Shown: positions 8,919 to 19,293, counted from the first letter of the stretch. The stretch: 64,000 nt of DNA from Aminithiophilus ramosus (GCF_018069705.1 NZ_CP072943.1:1861453-1925452); one strand, 5' to 3'. Notes: generated from the sequence alone by a model not told the origin. A program made the numbers and translations.

Positions 8919-11404
8919 TAGCCCCTCACCACCACGTTGACGAGCCTGTCGGGGACGGCGATGACCTTGACGACCGATCTGCCCTCCAGACGGGCCCGAA
9001 CCCTTTCGTCGGAGAGAACGCGCTTCTCCAGCTCCTCCTTCGAGAGGCCGGCGGGAAACTGAAGGCGCTCGCGCAGCTTGCCGTTCTCCTGAAAGACGAC
9101 GGTGACGCCGTCGACGACGAGGGCCGACGAATCGACTCCGGGCCAGGACTCCCGGGCCAGACAGGTCTCGTGGCCCACCATCTGCCAGAGTTCCTCGCAA
9201 AGATGAGGGGCGACGGGAGAGAGACAGAGCAGCAGCACCTCCACGCCCTCGCGGAAGAGACGCCCGTCGACGTCGTCCGTCGCCCTGAAGGCCGTCAGGG
9301 CGTTGGTCAGCTCCATGAGACGGGCCAGCGCCGTGTTGAACTGACGCTCCACGTCGATGTCGCGGGTGACGGACTGGATCGTCTCGTGGATCTTGCGCTT
9401 CAGGGAGCGCCTCTCGGCGCAGACGAGATCACCCATCGCCACGGGGTCGGACACCGCTGAAAGCAGCCTGTCGAGGTTATCCTCGACGAGGCGCCAGACG
9501 CGGCGCAGGAAGCGGTGAGCCCCCTCGACGCCCTGCTCGGACCAGTCGAGGTCCTTCTCGGGAGGCGAGGCGAAGAGGATGAAGAGTCGGGCCGTGTCGG
9601 CGCCGTATTTTTTTATGATCTCGTTGGGATCGACGACGTTGCCCAGCGACTTGGACATCTTGGCTCCGTCCTTGATGACCATCCCCTGGGTGAGAAGGTT
9701 CGAGAAGGGCTCGCGCACCGTGAGGTAGCCCAGATCGGCGAGGGCCTTCGTGAAGAATCGGGCATAGATCAGATGAAGACAGGCGTGCTCGATCCCTCCG
9801 ATGTACTGGTCGACGGCCATCCAGTAATCCGTGTCCGCCTTGAGGAAGGGGGCCTCGTCGGTGAAGGGCGAGGCGAAGCGCAGGAAGTACCAGGAGGAGC
9901 AGATGAAGGTGTCCATCGTGTCCGTCTCGCGCAAAGCGGGTCTGCCGCAGCGGGGACAGGTCGTCTTGCGCCAGTCGTCGCTCGTCGTCAGGGGGTTGCG
10001 GGTCGTCTCGGAGACGAGGAGATCGAGAGGAAGCTGAAGAGGCAGCTCCTCCTCGGGAACGGGGACCATGCCGCAATCGTCGCAGTAGACGATGGGAATG
10101 GGAGCGCCCCAGTAGCGCTGCCGCGACAGGAGCCAGTCGCGAAGGCGGAAGTTGATCTCCCTCTTGCCCCAGCCCCTCTCCTCGAACCAGAGGGCCATCC
10201 TGGGCAGGGCCTCGGCCGAGGGAAGACCGTCGAAGACGCCCGAATTGCACTGGACGCCGTCCTCGGTGAAGGCGACCGCCATGGTTTCCCCGTCCGGTAC
10301 GGGCCCGTCGGCGGGACGGATGACGGCGATGACGGGGATGCCGTACTTGCGGGCGAAGTCGAAGTCGCGCTCGTCGTGGGCCGGAACGCCCATGATGGCC
10401 CCCGTGCCGTAGTCCATGAGGATGTAGTTGGCGATGTAGATGGGCACCCTTCTCCCGTCGACGGGGCTGACGGCATAGAATCCCGTGAAGAGCCCCTCCT
10501 TCTCTCCGCCGACGGCGGTGCGCTCGATCTCGCTCTTCTGCGTCACCGAGGCGACGAAATCGGCCATGGCCCTTCCATCGGGAGAACGGTCGATGAGCTT
10601 TTGCACGAGGGGATGTTCGGCGGCGAGGGCGACGAAGGTGACGCCGTAGATCGTGTCGATGCGGGTCGTGAAGGTCTCGATCGTCTCGTCGCCGCCGTCG
10701 AGGCCGAAGGAGAGCCGGACCCCCTCGGAACGCCCGATCCAGTGACGCTGCATGATGCGGACCCGCTCGGGCCAGCCCGGCAGATCGTCGAGATCGTCGA
10801 GAAGCTCCTGGGCATAATCGGTGATCTTGAGGAACCACTGGGTGAGGCTCTTCTTCTTGACGGCCGTTCCGCAACGCCAGCAGTGGCCGCCGTCGACGAC
10901 CTGCTCGTTGGCCAGGACGGTGGCGCAGCTGTCGCACCAGTTGACGGGCGCCTGACGGCGGTAGGCCAGACCGGCCTTGTAGAGCTGGAGAAAGAGCCAC
11001 TGGGTCCAGCGGTAGTAGTCGGGCCTGCAGGTGGCCACGGAACGGCGCCAGTCATAGCTGCATCCCATCTGCTTGAGCTGCTCCGTCATGTGGTCGATGT
11101 TGCTCAGCGTCCAGTCGTTGGGGTGGACGCCGTACTTGATGGCGGCGTTCTCGGCGGGAAGGCCGAAGGCGTCGAACCCCATGGGATGGAGGACGTTGAA
11201 CCCCCTCATCATGAGGAAACGGGCCATGAGGTCCCCTATGGAATAGTTGCGCAGGTGTCCCATGTGAAGGGCGCCGCTGGGATAGGGGAACATCTCCAGA
11301 CAGTAGAACTTGGGGCGGTCGCCTCCCGCCTCGACGTGAAAGACCCCCTCCCTCTCCCAGAACGTCTGCCACTTCTCCTCGATCCGTGCGAAATCGTAGG
11401 CCAT
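8918..11404 (-). CDS. leuS: leucine--tRNA ligase
   Basis: An 828-residue class I aminoacyl-tRNA synthetase that charges tRNA-Leu. The HIGH-type motif is HMGHLRN (near residue 50) and the KMSKS motif is KMSKSLGN (near residue 560). A CP1 editing domain lies between, with an inserted zinc-ribbon-like CDSC...CWRC segment near residues 153-172 and a second CDDC...CPRC near 430-480. The longer frame would add 25 residues; I chose ATG 11404 ([13 protein letters not shown]), which is the family start and follows a GGGGGAAAAGGGG site. A -10 box lies at 11474-11469. Confidence 0.96.
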   Translation of the reverse strand: MAYDFARIEEKWQTFWEREGVFHVEAGGDRPKFYCLEMFPYPSGALHMGHLRNYSIGDLMARFLMMRGFNVLHPMGFDAFGLPAENAAIKYGVHPNDWTLSNIDHMTEQLKQMGCSYDWRRSVATCRPDYYRWTQWLFLQLYKAGLAYRRQAPVNWCDSCATVLANEQVVDGGHCWRCGTAVKKKSLTQWFLKITDYAQELLDDLDDLPGWPERVRIMQRHWIGRSEGVRLSFGLDGGDETIETFTTRIDTIYGVTFVALAAEHPLVQKLIDRSPDGRAMADFVASVTQKSEIERTAVGGEKEGLFTGFYAVSPVDGRRVPIYIANYILMDYGTGAIMGVPAHDERDFDFARKYGIPVIAVIRPADGPVPDGETMAVAFTEDGVQCNSGVFDGLPSAEALPRMALWFEERGWGKREINFRLRDWLLSRQRYWGAPIPIVYCDDCGMVPVPEEELPLQLPLDLLVSETTRNPLTTSDDWRKTTCPRCGRPALRETDTMDTFICSSWYFLRFASPFTDEAPFLKADTDYWMAVDQYIGGIEHACLHLIYARFFTKALADLGYLTVREPFSNLLTQGMVIKDGAKMSKSLGNVVDPNEIIKKYGADTARLFILFASPPEKDLDWSEQGVEGAHRFLRRVWRLVEDNLDRLLSAVSDPVAMGDLVCAERRSLKRKIHETIQSVTRDIDVERQFNTALARLMELTNALTAFRATDDVDGRLFREGVEVLLLCLSPVAPHLCEELWQMVGHETCLARESWPGVDSSALVVDGVTVVFQENGKLRERLQFPAGLSKEELEKRVLSDERVRARLEGRSVVKVIAVPDRLVNVVVRG

Positions 11405-11468
11405 AAGCCCCTTTTCCCCCTCTCGAAAAACAGGCCGCCTCGGCGGCCGAAAGAGCAATTTGCCCCAC

Positions 11469-11497
11469 ATTATACCCACTCCGACGGCGAAACTGAA
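11469..11497 (-). promoter_or_regulatory. leuS-holA promoter
   Basis: Minus-strand TATAAT (11474-11469) with a weak TTCAGT -35 (11497-11492) at 17 bp spacing. It lies between the upstream terminator and leuS. The untranslated leader is about 60 nt. Confidence 0.6.
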
Positions 11498-11503
11498 GGA
11501 GGA

Positions 11504-11541
11504 CCGGAAAAAGGCCCGCCTGCAGGCGGGCCTTTTTCCGG
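11504..11541 (-). terminator. terminator of the radA-nfeD-slipin operon
   Basis: A long palindrome, CCGGAAAAAGGCCCGCCTGC and its complement, with a GC core and A/T outer arms that give a T run on either strand. It lies 45 bp after the slipin stop and upstream of the leuS promoter. Confidence 0.88.
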
Positions 11542-11585
11542 CGAAGATCTCTCCGGTCGGGGGCTGTTTCCCCTTCCGGCGGCGT

Positions 11586-12383
11586 TCAGTCCTCGTCCTT
11601 TGCCCCCTGGGTCATCTTGCGGAGAAAGGGCTTGATCAGGTCCATGGGAATGGGGAAGATCGTCGTCGAGTTCTTCTCGCTGGCCACGTCGCGCAGCGTC
11701 TGGAGGTAGCGGAGCTGCAAGGTGATGGGCGAGCGCTCCATGACGAGGGCCGCCTGAGAGAGCCGCTCCGAGGCCTGAAGCTCCCCCTCGGCGCTGATGA
11801 TCTTGGCGCGGCGCTCCCGTTCGGCCTCGGCCTGGCTGGCCATGGCCCGTTTCATCCCCTCGGGAAGTTCGAGTTCCTTCACCTCGACGGCGCTGACCTT
11901 GATCCCCCAGGGATCGGTCTTCTCGTCGATGATCTGCTGAAGCTCCATGTTGATCTGATCGCGGGCCGTCAGGATGTCGTCGAGCTCGGATCGGCCCAGA
12001 ACGGCCCGGAGCGTCGTCTGCGAAAGCTGGCTCGTGGCGACGGCGTAGTTCTCCACTTCGACGATGGAGCGCGTCGGCTCCATGACGCGGAAGTAGACGA
12101 CGGCGTTGACCTTGATGGGGACGTTGTCCTTGGTGATGACCTCCTGAACGGGCACGTCGAGCGTCATCACCCGCAGATCGACGCGGATGACGCGGTCGAT
12201 GAAGGGGATGACGATGACCAGTCCCGGCCCCTTGGCGCCGATCATCCGCCCCAGCCGGAAGACGACGCCCCGTTGATACTCGGGGATGATCTTCAGGGCC
12301 GAGCTGAGGAAAAAGAACGCGATCAGAACGACGCCGAGATAGCTCCCGGCGCTGAAAAGCAGGTTGAACAGAAAATCGATCAT
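11586..12383 (-). CDS. slipin (stomatin-like SPFH/band 7 protein)
   Basis: A 265-residue protein with one N-terminal membrane helix (about 12-32), then an SPFH/band 7 domain ([20 protein letters not shown] near residue 40) and a coiled-coil C-terminal part. This is the bacterial slipin/p-stomatin class, which forms membrane-associated oligomers. It sits 30 nt after an NfeD-family protease, the classic stomatin operon partner whose protease can cleave the slipin C-terminus. The biological role in bacteria remains loosely defined. Confidence 0.9.
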   Translation of the reverse strand: MIDFLFNLLFSAGSYLGVVLIAFFFLSSALKIIPEYQRGVVFRLGRMIGAKGPGLVIVIPFIDRVIRVDLRVMTLDVPVQEVITKDNVPIKVNAVVYFRVMEPTRSIVEVENYAVATSQLSQTTLRAVLGRSELDDILTARDQINMELQQIIDEKTDPWGIKVSAVEVKELELPEGMKRAMASQAEAERERRAKIISAEGELQASERLSQAALVMERSPITLQLRYLQTLRDVASEKNSTTIFPIPMDLIKPFLRKMTQGAKDED

Positions 12384-12413
12384 GACCTTTCCTCCTTCGT
12401 GATTCTCTCGATT

Positions 12414-13733
12414 TCAGGGTTTTTCCTCTTCCACGGGCTCCACCGTCAGCAGGAGTCCCTCGATCTTGACGACGCGCACCGTCGTTCCCGGGGCAATCCG
12501 CCTGCCGTCGACGGAGCGGGCCCGCCAGAGTTCGCCTCGGCAGAGGACCATGCCCTCGGGGGAAAGGACGCTTTTCACCTCGGCCCGCGTCTCGACGAGG
12601 CCCTCCTGTCCCGAGACGACTTTGCGGCGCAGCGATCGCCAGACAGCGAAGGCCGACAGGGCGAAAAGAAGGGAGAGGGCCGCTATGGCTCCGCTCAGGA
12701 CGCCCATGGAGACGTGAAGAAGCTCTCCGCCCGGCGCTCCTCTGAAGGTGACGAGGGCGCCGAGGATGAGGGCGGCGACGCCGAAGAGACTCAGAATCCC
12801 CATGCCTCCGACGAGCAGATCGAGGACCATGACGGCCACGCCGACGACGAGGAGGACGATGCCGGCCCAGTTGAAGGGAAGCATCCTCAGGCCGTAGGCT
12901 CCCATGAGGATCATGACGGCCCCCGACGTTCCCATCACGAAGCCGCCGGGCGTCAGGATCTCGAAGACGAGGGCGTAAAGACCGGCCATGAGCAGGAGAT
13001 AGGCCACGTCAGGCCTCGTCAGGAAGGAAAGGATCTGAAGGCGTCGAGACAGGGGCCGGGCCTCGACGGAGGCCCCCGCCAGATTCAGGCGGACCGTCCT
13101 GCCTCCCGAACGGACCTCCCTTCCGTCGATGGCCGAAAGGAGTTGGTCGACGTCATCGGCGACGAGATCGACGACGCCCGCCCCGAGGGCCTCCGACGAG
13201 GTCAGGGAGAGACTCTCCGTGACCATGCGGGCCGCCGCCTCGGCGTCGCGTCCCCGCTCCGAGGCCAGGGAACGCATCTGGGCGGCCAGATCGTTGGCCA
13301 CTTTCTTTTTCATGTCCCCCTCGGCGAGATCGCCTCCGGCTCCGACGGGGTGGGCGGCGCCGATGTGCGTTCCCGAGGCCATGACGGCCACGGCCGCCGA
13401 CTGGACGAGGAAGGCCCCGGCCGAGGCGGCCCGGGCCCCCGACGGGGCCACCCAGACGACGACGGGGACGGGGCTGTTGACGATTCTCCCCGTCATGGCC
13501 CGCATGGAGCTGACCAGGCCGCCCGGCGTGTCGAGGCGCAGAAGGACGAGCCCGGCCTCTCTGTCCGCGGCCTCCTGAAGGACCTCGTCGAGATGGGCCT
13601 CCATGGCCGTGCCGACGACGCCCTCCAGATCGGAGAGGACGACGAGAGGGGCCGCCCGGGCCGCCGTCGCCGCCAGAAGGAAAAGGCAGACCACCGACAT
13701 CCTTCGCAGGGCTTTGAAAACTTTTTCGTTCAC
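12414..13733 (-). CDS. nfeD: NfeD-family membrane serine protease (long form)
   Basis: A 439-residue protein. A signal or anchor segment (about 12-27) leads to a ClpP-like protease domain with RLDTPGGLVSSMRAMTGRIV and the nucleophile region ARAASAGAFL. A lysine-bearing segment (MKKKVANDLAAQMRSLA) fits the Ser-Lys dyad of the PH1510 family. Four to five membrane helices follow (about 233-350), then a C-terminal OB-like NfeD domain (about 370-435). The open frame extends upstream through radA. I chose GTG 13733, which overlaps the radA stop (GTGA). It is the partner of the downstream slipin in membrane quality control, by inference from the family. Confidence 0.9.
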   Translation of the reverse strand: MNEKVFKALRRMSVVCLFLLAATAARAAPLVVLSDLEGVVGTAMEAHLDEVLQEAADREAGLVLLRLDTPGGLVSSMRAMTGRIVNSPVPVVVWVAPSGARAASAGAFLVQSAAVAVMASGTHIGAAHPVGAGGDLAEGDMKKKVANDLAAQMRSLASERGRDAEAAARMVTESLSLTSSEALGAGVVDLVADDVDQLLSAIDGREVRSGGRTVRLNLAGASVEARPLSRRLQILSFLTRPDVAYLLLMAGLYALVFEILTPGGFVMGTSGAVMILMGAYGLRMLPFNWAGIVLLVVGVAVMVLDLLVGGMGILSLFGVAALILGALVTFRGAPGGELLHVSMGVLSGAIAALSLLFALSAFAVWRSLRRKVVSGQEGLVETRAEVKSVLSPEGMVLCRGELWRARSVDGRRIAPGTTVRVVKIEGLLLTVEPVEEEKP

Positions 13734-15067
13734 CTTTCCATCACCTCCAGAGCCTCTTTCAGTTCGCTCACGGCGACGACGTCCATTCCTGAGGGCATCT
13801 CGTCCCTGTCGCGGCGACTCACGACGGCCCGGCGGAAACCGAGGCGGGCCGCCTCGCGAAGGCGCAGCCCCGTCCGCCGACAGGGGCGGATCTCTCCGGC
13901 CAGCCCCACCTCGCCGAGGAAACAGCACTCGGGCGGCAGACTTCTGTCCGTCGCCGCCGAGGCCAGCGCCATACAGAGGGCCAGATCGGCGCTCGTCTCC
14001 CGCACCTGAAGACCTCCGGCGATGTTGACGTAGACGTCGGACGTCCTGTAGGAGAGGCCGCACCGCCGCTCCAGGACGGCCAGCAGAAGCTGGACGCGGG
14101 CCACGTCGACGCCTCGGGCCGTCCTCTTCGGATAGGGGAAGGGCGTGGCGCAGGCCAGGGCCTGAACCTCGGCCACGAGGGGACGGGAGCCTTCGAGAGC
14201 GACGGTCATGGCCACGCCGGGGACGGAACCCTCGGCGGCGTTCCAGTAGAGAAGGCTGGCATCCTCGACGGGGGCCAGACCTCTTTCGATCATCTCGAAA
14301 ATGCCCAGCTCGTCCGTGGCCCCGTAGCGGTTCTTCAGGGCCCTCAGGAGCCTGTAGGGCGAACTCCGCTCGCCGGAGAAGAGGAGGACGACGTCGACCA
14401 TGTGCTCCAGCAGCTTGGGGCCGGCCAGCTGTCCCTCCTTGGTGATGTGGCCGACGAGAACGAAGGGGATGGCCTGGGCCTTGGCCAGGGAGATGCAGGT
14501 CTGGGCCACGGCCCGAACCTGGCTGGGCGTGCCGGGCCAGCCGGGTTCGCCCGGAGCCTTCAGGGCCTGAACGCTGTCGGCGACGACGAAGGCGTAATCG
14601 GAGGCCGAGGCCAGAGCCGATTCGAGATCGTCCTGACAGACGAGATGAAGATCGCCTCCCGTCGCTCCCAGGCGACGGGCCCTGAGGGCCACCTGGGAGG
14701 CCGACTCCTCGCCCGACAGGTAGAGCACCTTACGCCCCTGAGAGGCCATGGCCGCGCAGGCCTGGAGAAGAAGGGTCGATTTGCCGATGCCCGGCTCGCC
14801 GCCGAGGAGACTGACCCCACCGGGGACCCAGCCTCCGCCCAGAACGCGGTCCAACTCGTCGATGCCGGAGGCGACGCGCCTCGGCGCCTCGACGTCGAAA
14901 ACATTGAGGGGCTTGACTCGGGCCCGGCGGGACTCTCCCGGTCCCTTCTCCTCGAGGATCTCGGCCAGAGTCCCCCAGGCGCCGCAGCCGGGACAGCGTC
15001 CCGTCCAGGTCACGGTTCGGTGACCGCATTCGCCGCAGAGGAAACGTGACTCCGTCTTCTTGGCCAT
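13730..15067 (-). CDS. radA: DNA repair protein RadA
   Basis: A 445-residue RecA-like ATPase that promotes branch migration in recombination. The N-terminal C4 zinc finger is CGECGHRTVTWTGRCPGCG. Walker A is GGEPGIGKSTLL (near residue 94), the RadA-specific motif is LKNRYGATDELG (near residue 250), and a Lon-like domain fills the C-terminal third. The frame is open upstream, but ATG 15067 (MAKKTES) follows AAGGAGGGAGACT and gives the family start. It is the first gene of radA-nfeD-slipin. Confidence 0.96.
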   Translation of the reverse strand: MAKKTESRFLCGECGHRTVTWTGRCPGCGAWGTLAEILEEKGPGESRRARVKPLNVFDVEAPRRVASGIDELDRVLGGGWVPGGVSLLGGEPGIGKSTLLLQACAAMASQGRKVLYLSGEESASQVALRARRLGATGGDLHLVCQDDLESALASASDYAFVVADSVQALKAPGEPGWPGTPSQVRAVAQTCISLAKAQAIPFVLVGHITKEGQLAGPKLLEHMVDVVLLFSGERSSPYRLLRALKNRYGATDELGIFEMIERGLAPVEDASLLYWNAAEGSVPGVAMTVALEGSRPLVAEVQALACATPFPYPKRTARGVDVARVQLLLAVLERRCGLSYRTSDVYVNIAGGLQVRETSADLALCMALASAATDRSLPPECCFLGEVGLAGEIRPCRRTGLRLREAARLGFRRAVVSRRDRDEMPSGMDVVAVSELKEALEVMER

Positions 15068-15463
15068 AGTCTCCCTCCTTAAGCTTAATTTCAATCTTAT
15101 CCTCCAGACCGGAAGCTGTCGAGCCCGTCGACGGCCCCTCTTCCCGCTCCATCGGCGAAAGGACTTTCGGAGAACCGAAAGGGGATGGCAGATAGGCGCC
15201 AAGACCCGGGCGGCCTTTTCCCCGGCGGGTCGGACCCGTCAGGACGGCCCCCAAACATCGGATATTCCCCGAAGGGCAGGGCCATCGGCTTTCCGCGACG
15301 GCAGGAACGTCTGTCGTAAAGGGAGCGACCTCGGCTCCTTCGGCCCCTGGAGCGGCCGCTCTCCACTGATAGAAACGGACTCGACCAGAACGACCTTTGC
15401 CGTCAAGGGCAAGGTCTCGGTCACGCAGGAAGAGTCGGGCTGGCTTCTCCCGGCGCGACGCCC
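15068..15463. other. non-coding gap between radA and the his promoter
   Basis: About 400 bp between the divergent radA and hisZ genes. The frames open across it have no ribosome sites, recognisable domains or coding-like composition, so I call no gene. The radA leader is at the left end. I see no tRNA or conserved RNA structure. Confidence 0.6.
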
Positions 15464-15538
15464 TTTACACCCCTCGGCGGCCATGTTATCATCCTTTTCG
15501 CCCGACTCGATGCCATGATAGCGATTTAGCACGCTAAA
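15464..15538 (+). promoter_or_regulatory. his operon promoter with a small palindrome in the leader
   Basis: TTTACA (15464-15469), 17 bp, TATCAT (15487-15492): five of six matches in each box. A palindrome TTTAGC-AC-GCTAAA (15525-15538) lies between the expected transcription start and the hisZ ribosome site, where a repressor could act. No his-leader peptide or T-box is visible in this short leader. The operator role is an inference. Confidence 0.65.
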
Positions 15539-15550
15539 GGAGATGCCGCC

Positions 15551-16759
15551 ATGCCCTCTTCGATGATTCACCGCCTTCCTCAGGGATGCCGCACCGTCGG
15601 CGGAGCCCGGGCGAAAGCCATGGAGCGCTGCCGCCAGGTCTTCATGTCCCGCTTCGCCTCCTTCGGCTACCGCCCCTTCCTTCCTTCAGGTCTTCAGCTC
15701 ATCCAGTCGGCCTGGGAGCGTCTCCCCTCCGACCTGAAGGGCCGGACCGTCTGTCTCACCTCGCCCTTCGGCGAGCCCTGCTGCCTTCGAGCCGACCTGA
15801 CTCTGGCCGCCGTGGCCTACCTGGGAGCCCACTACGCCCCTCAGGAACGGCCTCTGCGCCTCTGTTACGCCGAACGCGTCTACAGAAGCTCCCCGCCGCC
15901 CGAGAAGGAGCTCGAAGGAACCCAGATCGGCGCCGAGCTGCTGGGCTGGGAGGGAGAGGGGGCCGACGTGGAGCTCCTCTTTCTCCTCATCGGTCTTCTC
16001 GACGCCCTGGACGTCCCCGACGTGATCATCGTCCTTGGCGACGTCACCCTCTTCGCCCGGGCCCTCCAGGGACTGCCGACGGAGACGGCCCGCCGCCTCA
16101 CCCGGGCGCTGCAGGAGGGCAACCTCTCCGACTACGGCGCCGCCCTGCGGGGTCTGGCCGACCCTCTCGGCGAGACTCTGACCGAGCTTCCCCGCCTCAA
16201 GGGTGACGACGCCGTCCTGCGCCGCGGCGCCGAGCTTTTCGGCGCCGACGCCGTCGCCACCCTGGCGGCCATCAAGGAAAACCTCGACGCACTGGGCCTG
16301 GGCGAACGGATCCGCTTCGATCTGAGCCTCGTCCGGGAACTGGACTACTATTCGGGCCCCCTCTTCGACGTCTATGGCGGAACCTCGGGACGGGCCCTGG
16401 GCGGAGGAGGGCGCTACGACGCCCTCCTGGCCGAATTCGGCATCCTGGGTCAGGCCCTGGGCTTCGGCCTCGACCTGGAGCGCCTCTCCCAGGCCTCCTC
16501 CTTTTCCAGCGGCTCGCGGGGACCGGTCATGGCCTGGACGGGAGGCCTCTCGGCGGCCCGGGCCATCGCCAGGGGCGCCGAACTCTGCGGCGAGGGAATC
16601 GAGATCGAGCTGAGCTGGCAGCCCTCCAAGGCAAGATCGGTCAAACTGGCCGAGGGGCGGGGATTTTCCTTCTGGATCGATCTGGCCCGGGAGAGCGTCG
16701 TCGAAATCGCGACGGGGAAGACCTCTCCCCTCGATCTCTGGATCAGGGAGGGGATCTGA
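15551..16759 (+). CDS. hisZ: ATP phosphoribosyltransferase regulatory subunit
   Basis: A 402-residue paralogue of the histidyl-tRNA synthetase catalytic core with no anticodon-binding domain. It contains the class II-type motif ELDYYSGPLFDVYGG (near residue 260) and the GGGGRYDALLAEFG loop. HisZ assembles with the short form of HisG, which is exactly what follows, to make a feedback-controlled enzyme for the first step of histidine synthesis. ATG 15551 follows AAAGGAGATG. It is the first gene of the operon, with a one-base overlap (TGATG) into hisG. Confidence 0.93.
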   Translation: MPSSMIHRLPQGCRTVGGARAKAMERCRQVFMSRFASFGYRPFLPSGLQLIQSAWERLPSDLKGRTVCLTSPFGEPCCLRADLTLAAVAYLGAHYAPQERPLRLCYAERVYRSSPPPEKELEGTQIGAELLGWEGEGADVELLFLLIGLLDALDVPDVIIVLGDVTLFARALQGLPTETARRLTRALQEGNLSDYGAALRGLADPLGETLTELPRLKGDDAVLRRGAELFGADAVATLAAIKENLDALGLGERIRFDLSLVRELDYYSGPLFDVYGGTSGRALGGGGRYDALLAEFGILGQALGFGLDLERLSQASSFSSGSRGPVMAWTGGLSAARAIARGAELCGEGIEIELSWQPSKARSVKLAEGRGFSFWIDLARESVVEIATGKTSPLDLWIREGI

Positions 16760-17400
16760 TGCTGACCCTGGCTCTGCCGACGGGACGGGTCCAGAAGGAG
16801 GCCCTTCAACTTCTGGCCTCGCTGGGCCTGCCGACGAAAAGGCTGGAAAAGGCCGGACGGAGTCTGGTCATCGACGAGGGGACGACGCGCTATCTCCTGG
16901 CCAAGCCCATGGACGTCCCCCTCTACGTCCATTACGGCGTCGCCGATCTCGCCCTCGTCGGAAGCGACGTCCTGGCCGAGACGTCACCGGCCCTCATCGA
17001 GCTGGCCGACACGGGACAGGGGCGGTGCCGCCTCGTCGTCGCCGGGCCGAAGGAACTGGGCCGCCGCTTCTGGGGACACGAGAGCGCCATCATGGGCCTC
17101 CGCGTCGCCACCAAATATCCCCGCATCGCCGACGGCTATTTCGCGAAAAGGGGCGTTCAGGTCCGCATCATCTCCCTCAACGGCTCCATCGAGCTGGCCC
17201 CCCTGCTCAACCTCAGCGACTGCATCCTCGACATCGTCCAGACGGGAACGACGCTGGAGGCCAACCGTCTCGTCGTCCTCGACGAGGTGGCCCCCGTCTC
17301 GCTCCGCCTCGTGGCGAGCCGACGAAGCGCCCAACTCCGCTGGCAGGAGATCGGGCCTCTCGTCGAAAAGCTGAACCCCTCCCGGAAGGAGGTCCTCTAG
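16759..17400 (+). CDS. hisG: ATP phosphoribosyltransferase, short form
   Basis: A 213-residue catalytic subunit that condenses ATP and PRPP to N'-phosphoribosyl-ATP. It shows LALPTGRVQKEALQLL at the N-terminus and the PRPP-binding loop DIVQTGTTLEANRL (near residue 155). The C-terminal ACT-like regulatory domain of long HisG is absent, so the enzyme depends on HisZ. It is coupled to hisZ by TGATG. Confidence 0.96.
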   Translation: MLTLALPTGRVQKEALQLLASLGLPTKRLEKAGRSLVIDEGTTRYLLAKPMDVPLYVHYGVADLALVGSDVLAETSPALIELADTGQGRCRLVVAGPKELGRRFWGHESAIMGLRVATKYPRIADGYFAKRGVQVRIISLNGSIELAPLLNLSDCILDIVQTGTTLEANRLVVLDEVAPVSLRLVASRRSAQLRWQEIGPLVEKLNPSRKEVL

Positions 17401-17405
17401 AGAAG

Positions 17406-17978
17406 ATGGTCACGGAACGGCAGAGGAAGACGAAAGAGACGGAAATCACCCTTCTTCTCGATACGGCACCGGAGAGCCCCGCAGTCGATGTCGACATCGA
17501 CTGCGGCTTCATGGGCCACATGCTGACTCTCCTGGCCCACCACGGCCGCTGGAGCCTGACCGTCAGGGGTCGCGGCGACGACGCCGACGACCACCACCTC
17601 GTCGAAGACCTGGCCATCGTCCTCGGCTCGGCCCTCCTGGAAGAGACGAAGAAAACCGCCAGGACCCGCTACGGGTGGTGCGCCCTCCCCATGGACGGGA
17701 CCCTCGTCCTCGCCTCCGTCGACATCAGCGGCAGAGGATCGTACAGCGGAGACCTCCCCTTCCCCGTGGCCACCTGCAGGGGCTTCGACCTCGAACTGAT
17801 CGACGAGTTCTTCCGGGCCCTGGCCCGCGAGGCCCGGACGACGATCCACATCCGGGCACTGGCCGTCGACAACGGCCACCACCTGGCCGAGGCGGCCTTC
17901 AAGGGGCTGGGCCGGGCCTTCCGTCAGGCCCTGTCGCCGGCCGACGACGAGCCCAGCAGCAAGGGGAGCTGGCTGTGA
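17406..17978 (+). CDS. hisB: imidazoleglycerol-phosphate dehydratase
   Basis: A 190-residue monofunctional IGPD; the phosphatase domain of enterobacterial HisB is missing. Metal-binding histidine clusters are visible: GHMLTLLAHH (near residue 37), DDHHLVEDLAIVLG (near 60) and DNGHHLAEAAFKGLGRAF (near 157). It dehydrates IGP to imidazole-acetol phosphate, the sixth step. The open frame upstream belongs to hisG sequence; I chose ATG 17406, 5 nt after the hisG stop. The end overlaps hisH by GTGA. Confidence 0.95.
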   Translation: MVTERQRKTKETEITLLLDTAPESPAVDVDIDCGFMGHMLTLLAHHGRWSLTVRGRGDDADDHHLVEDLAIVLGSALLEETKKTARTRYGWCALPMDGTLVLASVDISGRGSYSGDLPFPVATCRGFDLELIDEFFRALAREARTTIHIRALAVDNGHHLAEAAFKGLGRAFRQALSPADDEPSSKGSWL

Positions 17979-18574
17979 TCGCCCTCATCGACTACGGCGC
18001 CGGCAACGTGACCAACGTCGTCCGGGCCCTGGCGCGACTGGGCAGGGAGGCCCGGATTCTCTCCGAACCGGTCCCCATCGATGCCGAGCTCTACGTCCTT
18101 CCCGGCGTGGGTGCCTTTCCGCCCGCCATGGAACGGCTCCGGGATCGGGGATGGGAGACCTTTCTCCGCCGCTGGGCCGCCGCCGGGGGCCCCCTTCTGG
18201 GCATCTGCCTCGGGATGCAGCTCCTTTGCGAAAAGAGCCTCGAAGACGGATCCACGGAGGGACTGGGCTTCATCGGGGGCACCGTCTCCCTCCTGGAGGG
18301 CACGAAGCGCCTGCCTCACATGGGCTGGAACGATATGGTCCCCCTCCCCGCTTGCCCCGTCGCGGGAGGGCCCTTCTACTTCGTCCACAGCTACGCCCTG
18401 AAGGCAAGCGACGACGGAAAGGCCTTCACCGACGTCGACGGCCGTTCCTTCGTCTCCCTCGTCGCTAGAGACTCCGTCGCCGGATGCCAGTTTCACCCCG
18501 AGCGGAGCGGCCTCGAAGGCGTCGCCTTTCTGGGCCGTCTCATCGAGCATCTCATGAAGGAGGGAACACGATGA
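17975..18574 (+). CDS. hisH: imidazole glycerol phosphate synthase, glutaminase subunit
   Basis: A 199-residue class I glutamine amidotransferase that supplies ammonia to HisF. The nucleophile elbow is LLGICLGMQLLCE (Cys near residue 78). The catalytic His-Glu pair is in CQFHPERSG near the C-terminus. I chose GTG 17975, which overlaps the hisB stop and opens with the typical VIALIDYGAGN. The stop overlaps the hisA start (ATGA). Confidence 0.95.
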   Translation: MIALIDYGAGNVTNVVRALARLGREARILSEPVPIDAELYVLPGVGAFPPAMERLRDRGWETFLRRWAAAGGPLLGICLGMQLLCEKSLEDGSTEGLGFIGGTVSLLEGTKRLPHMGWNDMVPLPACPVAGGPFYFVHSYALKASDDGKAFTDVDGRSFVSLVARDSVAGCQFHPERSGLEGVAFLGRLIEHLMKEGTR

Positions 18575-19293
18575 TCCTCTACCCGGCCATCGACCTCTAC
18601 GAGGGACGGGTCGTCCGGCTCCGACAGGGAGATTACGACAGGCTGACGGCCTACGGCGACGACCCCGTCGCCCAGGCACGCCTCTTCGCCGAAGCGGGCT
18701 GCACCTGGCTTCACGTCGTCGATCTCGAAGGAACCAGGGCGGGAGAGCCGAGACATCTCCATCTCCTTCCGGCCCTGGCCGAGACGGGACTTTCCATCCA
18801 GTACGGAGGGGGGCTCCGCAGCAGGGAGGCCCTCTCGTCGGCCCTCCGGGCCGGCGCGACGCGGGTCATGGCAGGAAGCCTTCTCGTCAGGGACATGACA
18901 GGAGCGGCGAGACTCTTCGATCAGTGGGGAGAGGCCATCGTCGCCGCCGTCGACGTCAGGGACGGGGCCGTCGCCTTCGGCGGCTGGATCGAGCAGTCCG
19001 ACCTCGATCCGAAAGGCTTCCTCGAAAAGCTCCTTTCCCTCGGCGCCCGGCGCTTCCTCGTCACCTCCGTGGCGCGGGACGGCACGGGGCAGGGCCCCGA
19101 CATCGAGCTCTATCGCTCTCTTCTCGCCACGTCTCCCTCGGCGGCCCTCATCGCCGCCGGCGGCGTCGCCTCCGTCGAAGACCTCCTTTCCCTGAGGGAT
19201 CTCGGGCTGGAAGGAGCCGTGGCCGGTCGATCCCTCTACGAGGGGATCCTCTCCCTGGTCGAGGCCCTCGAGGCGCTGGGCCGGCCATGCTGA
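18571..19293 (+). CDS. hisA: ProFAR isomerase
   Basis: A 240-residue TIM barrel that isomerises ProFAR to PRFAR. The first catalytic aspartate is in YPAIDLYEGRVVRL (D8) and the second in SVARDGTGQGPD (near residue 130). Phosphate-binding GGG and GGVAS loops are present. It starts at ATG 18571, overlapping hisH by 4 nt, and overlaps hisF by 7 nt. Confidence 0.95.
   Translation: MILYPAIDLYEGRVVRLRQGDYDRLTAYGDDPVAQARLFAEAGCTWLHVVDLEGTRAGEPRHLHLLPALAETGLSIQYGGGLRSREALSSALRAGATRVMAGSLLVRDMTGAARLFDQWGEAIVAAVDVRDGAVAFGGWIEQSDLDPKGFLEKLLSLGARRFLVTSVARDGTGQGPDIELYRSLLATSPSAALIAAGGVASVEDLLSLRDLGLEGAVAGRSLYEGILSLVEALEALGRPC

Noticed and set aside
15097-15366. Short frames upstream of radA and hisZ
   Set aside because: No coding features; the interval is the divergent promoter region.
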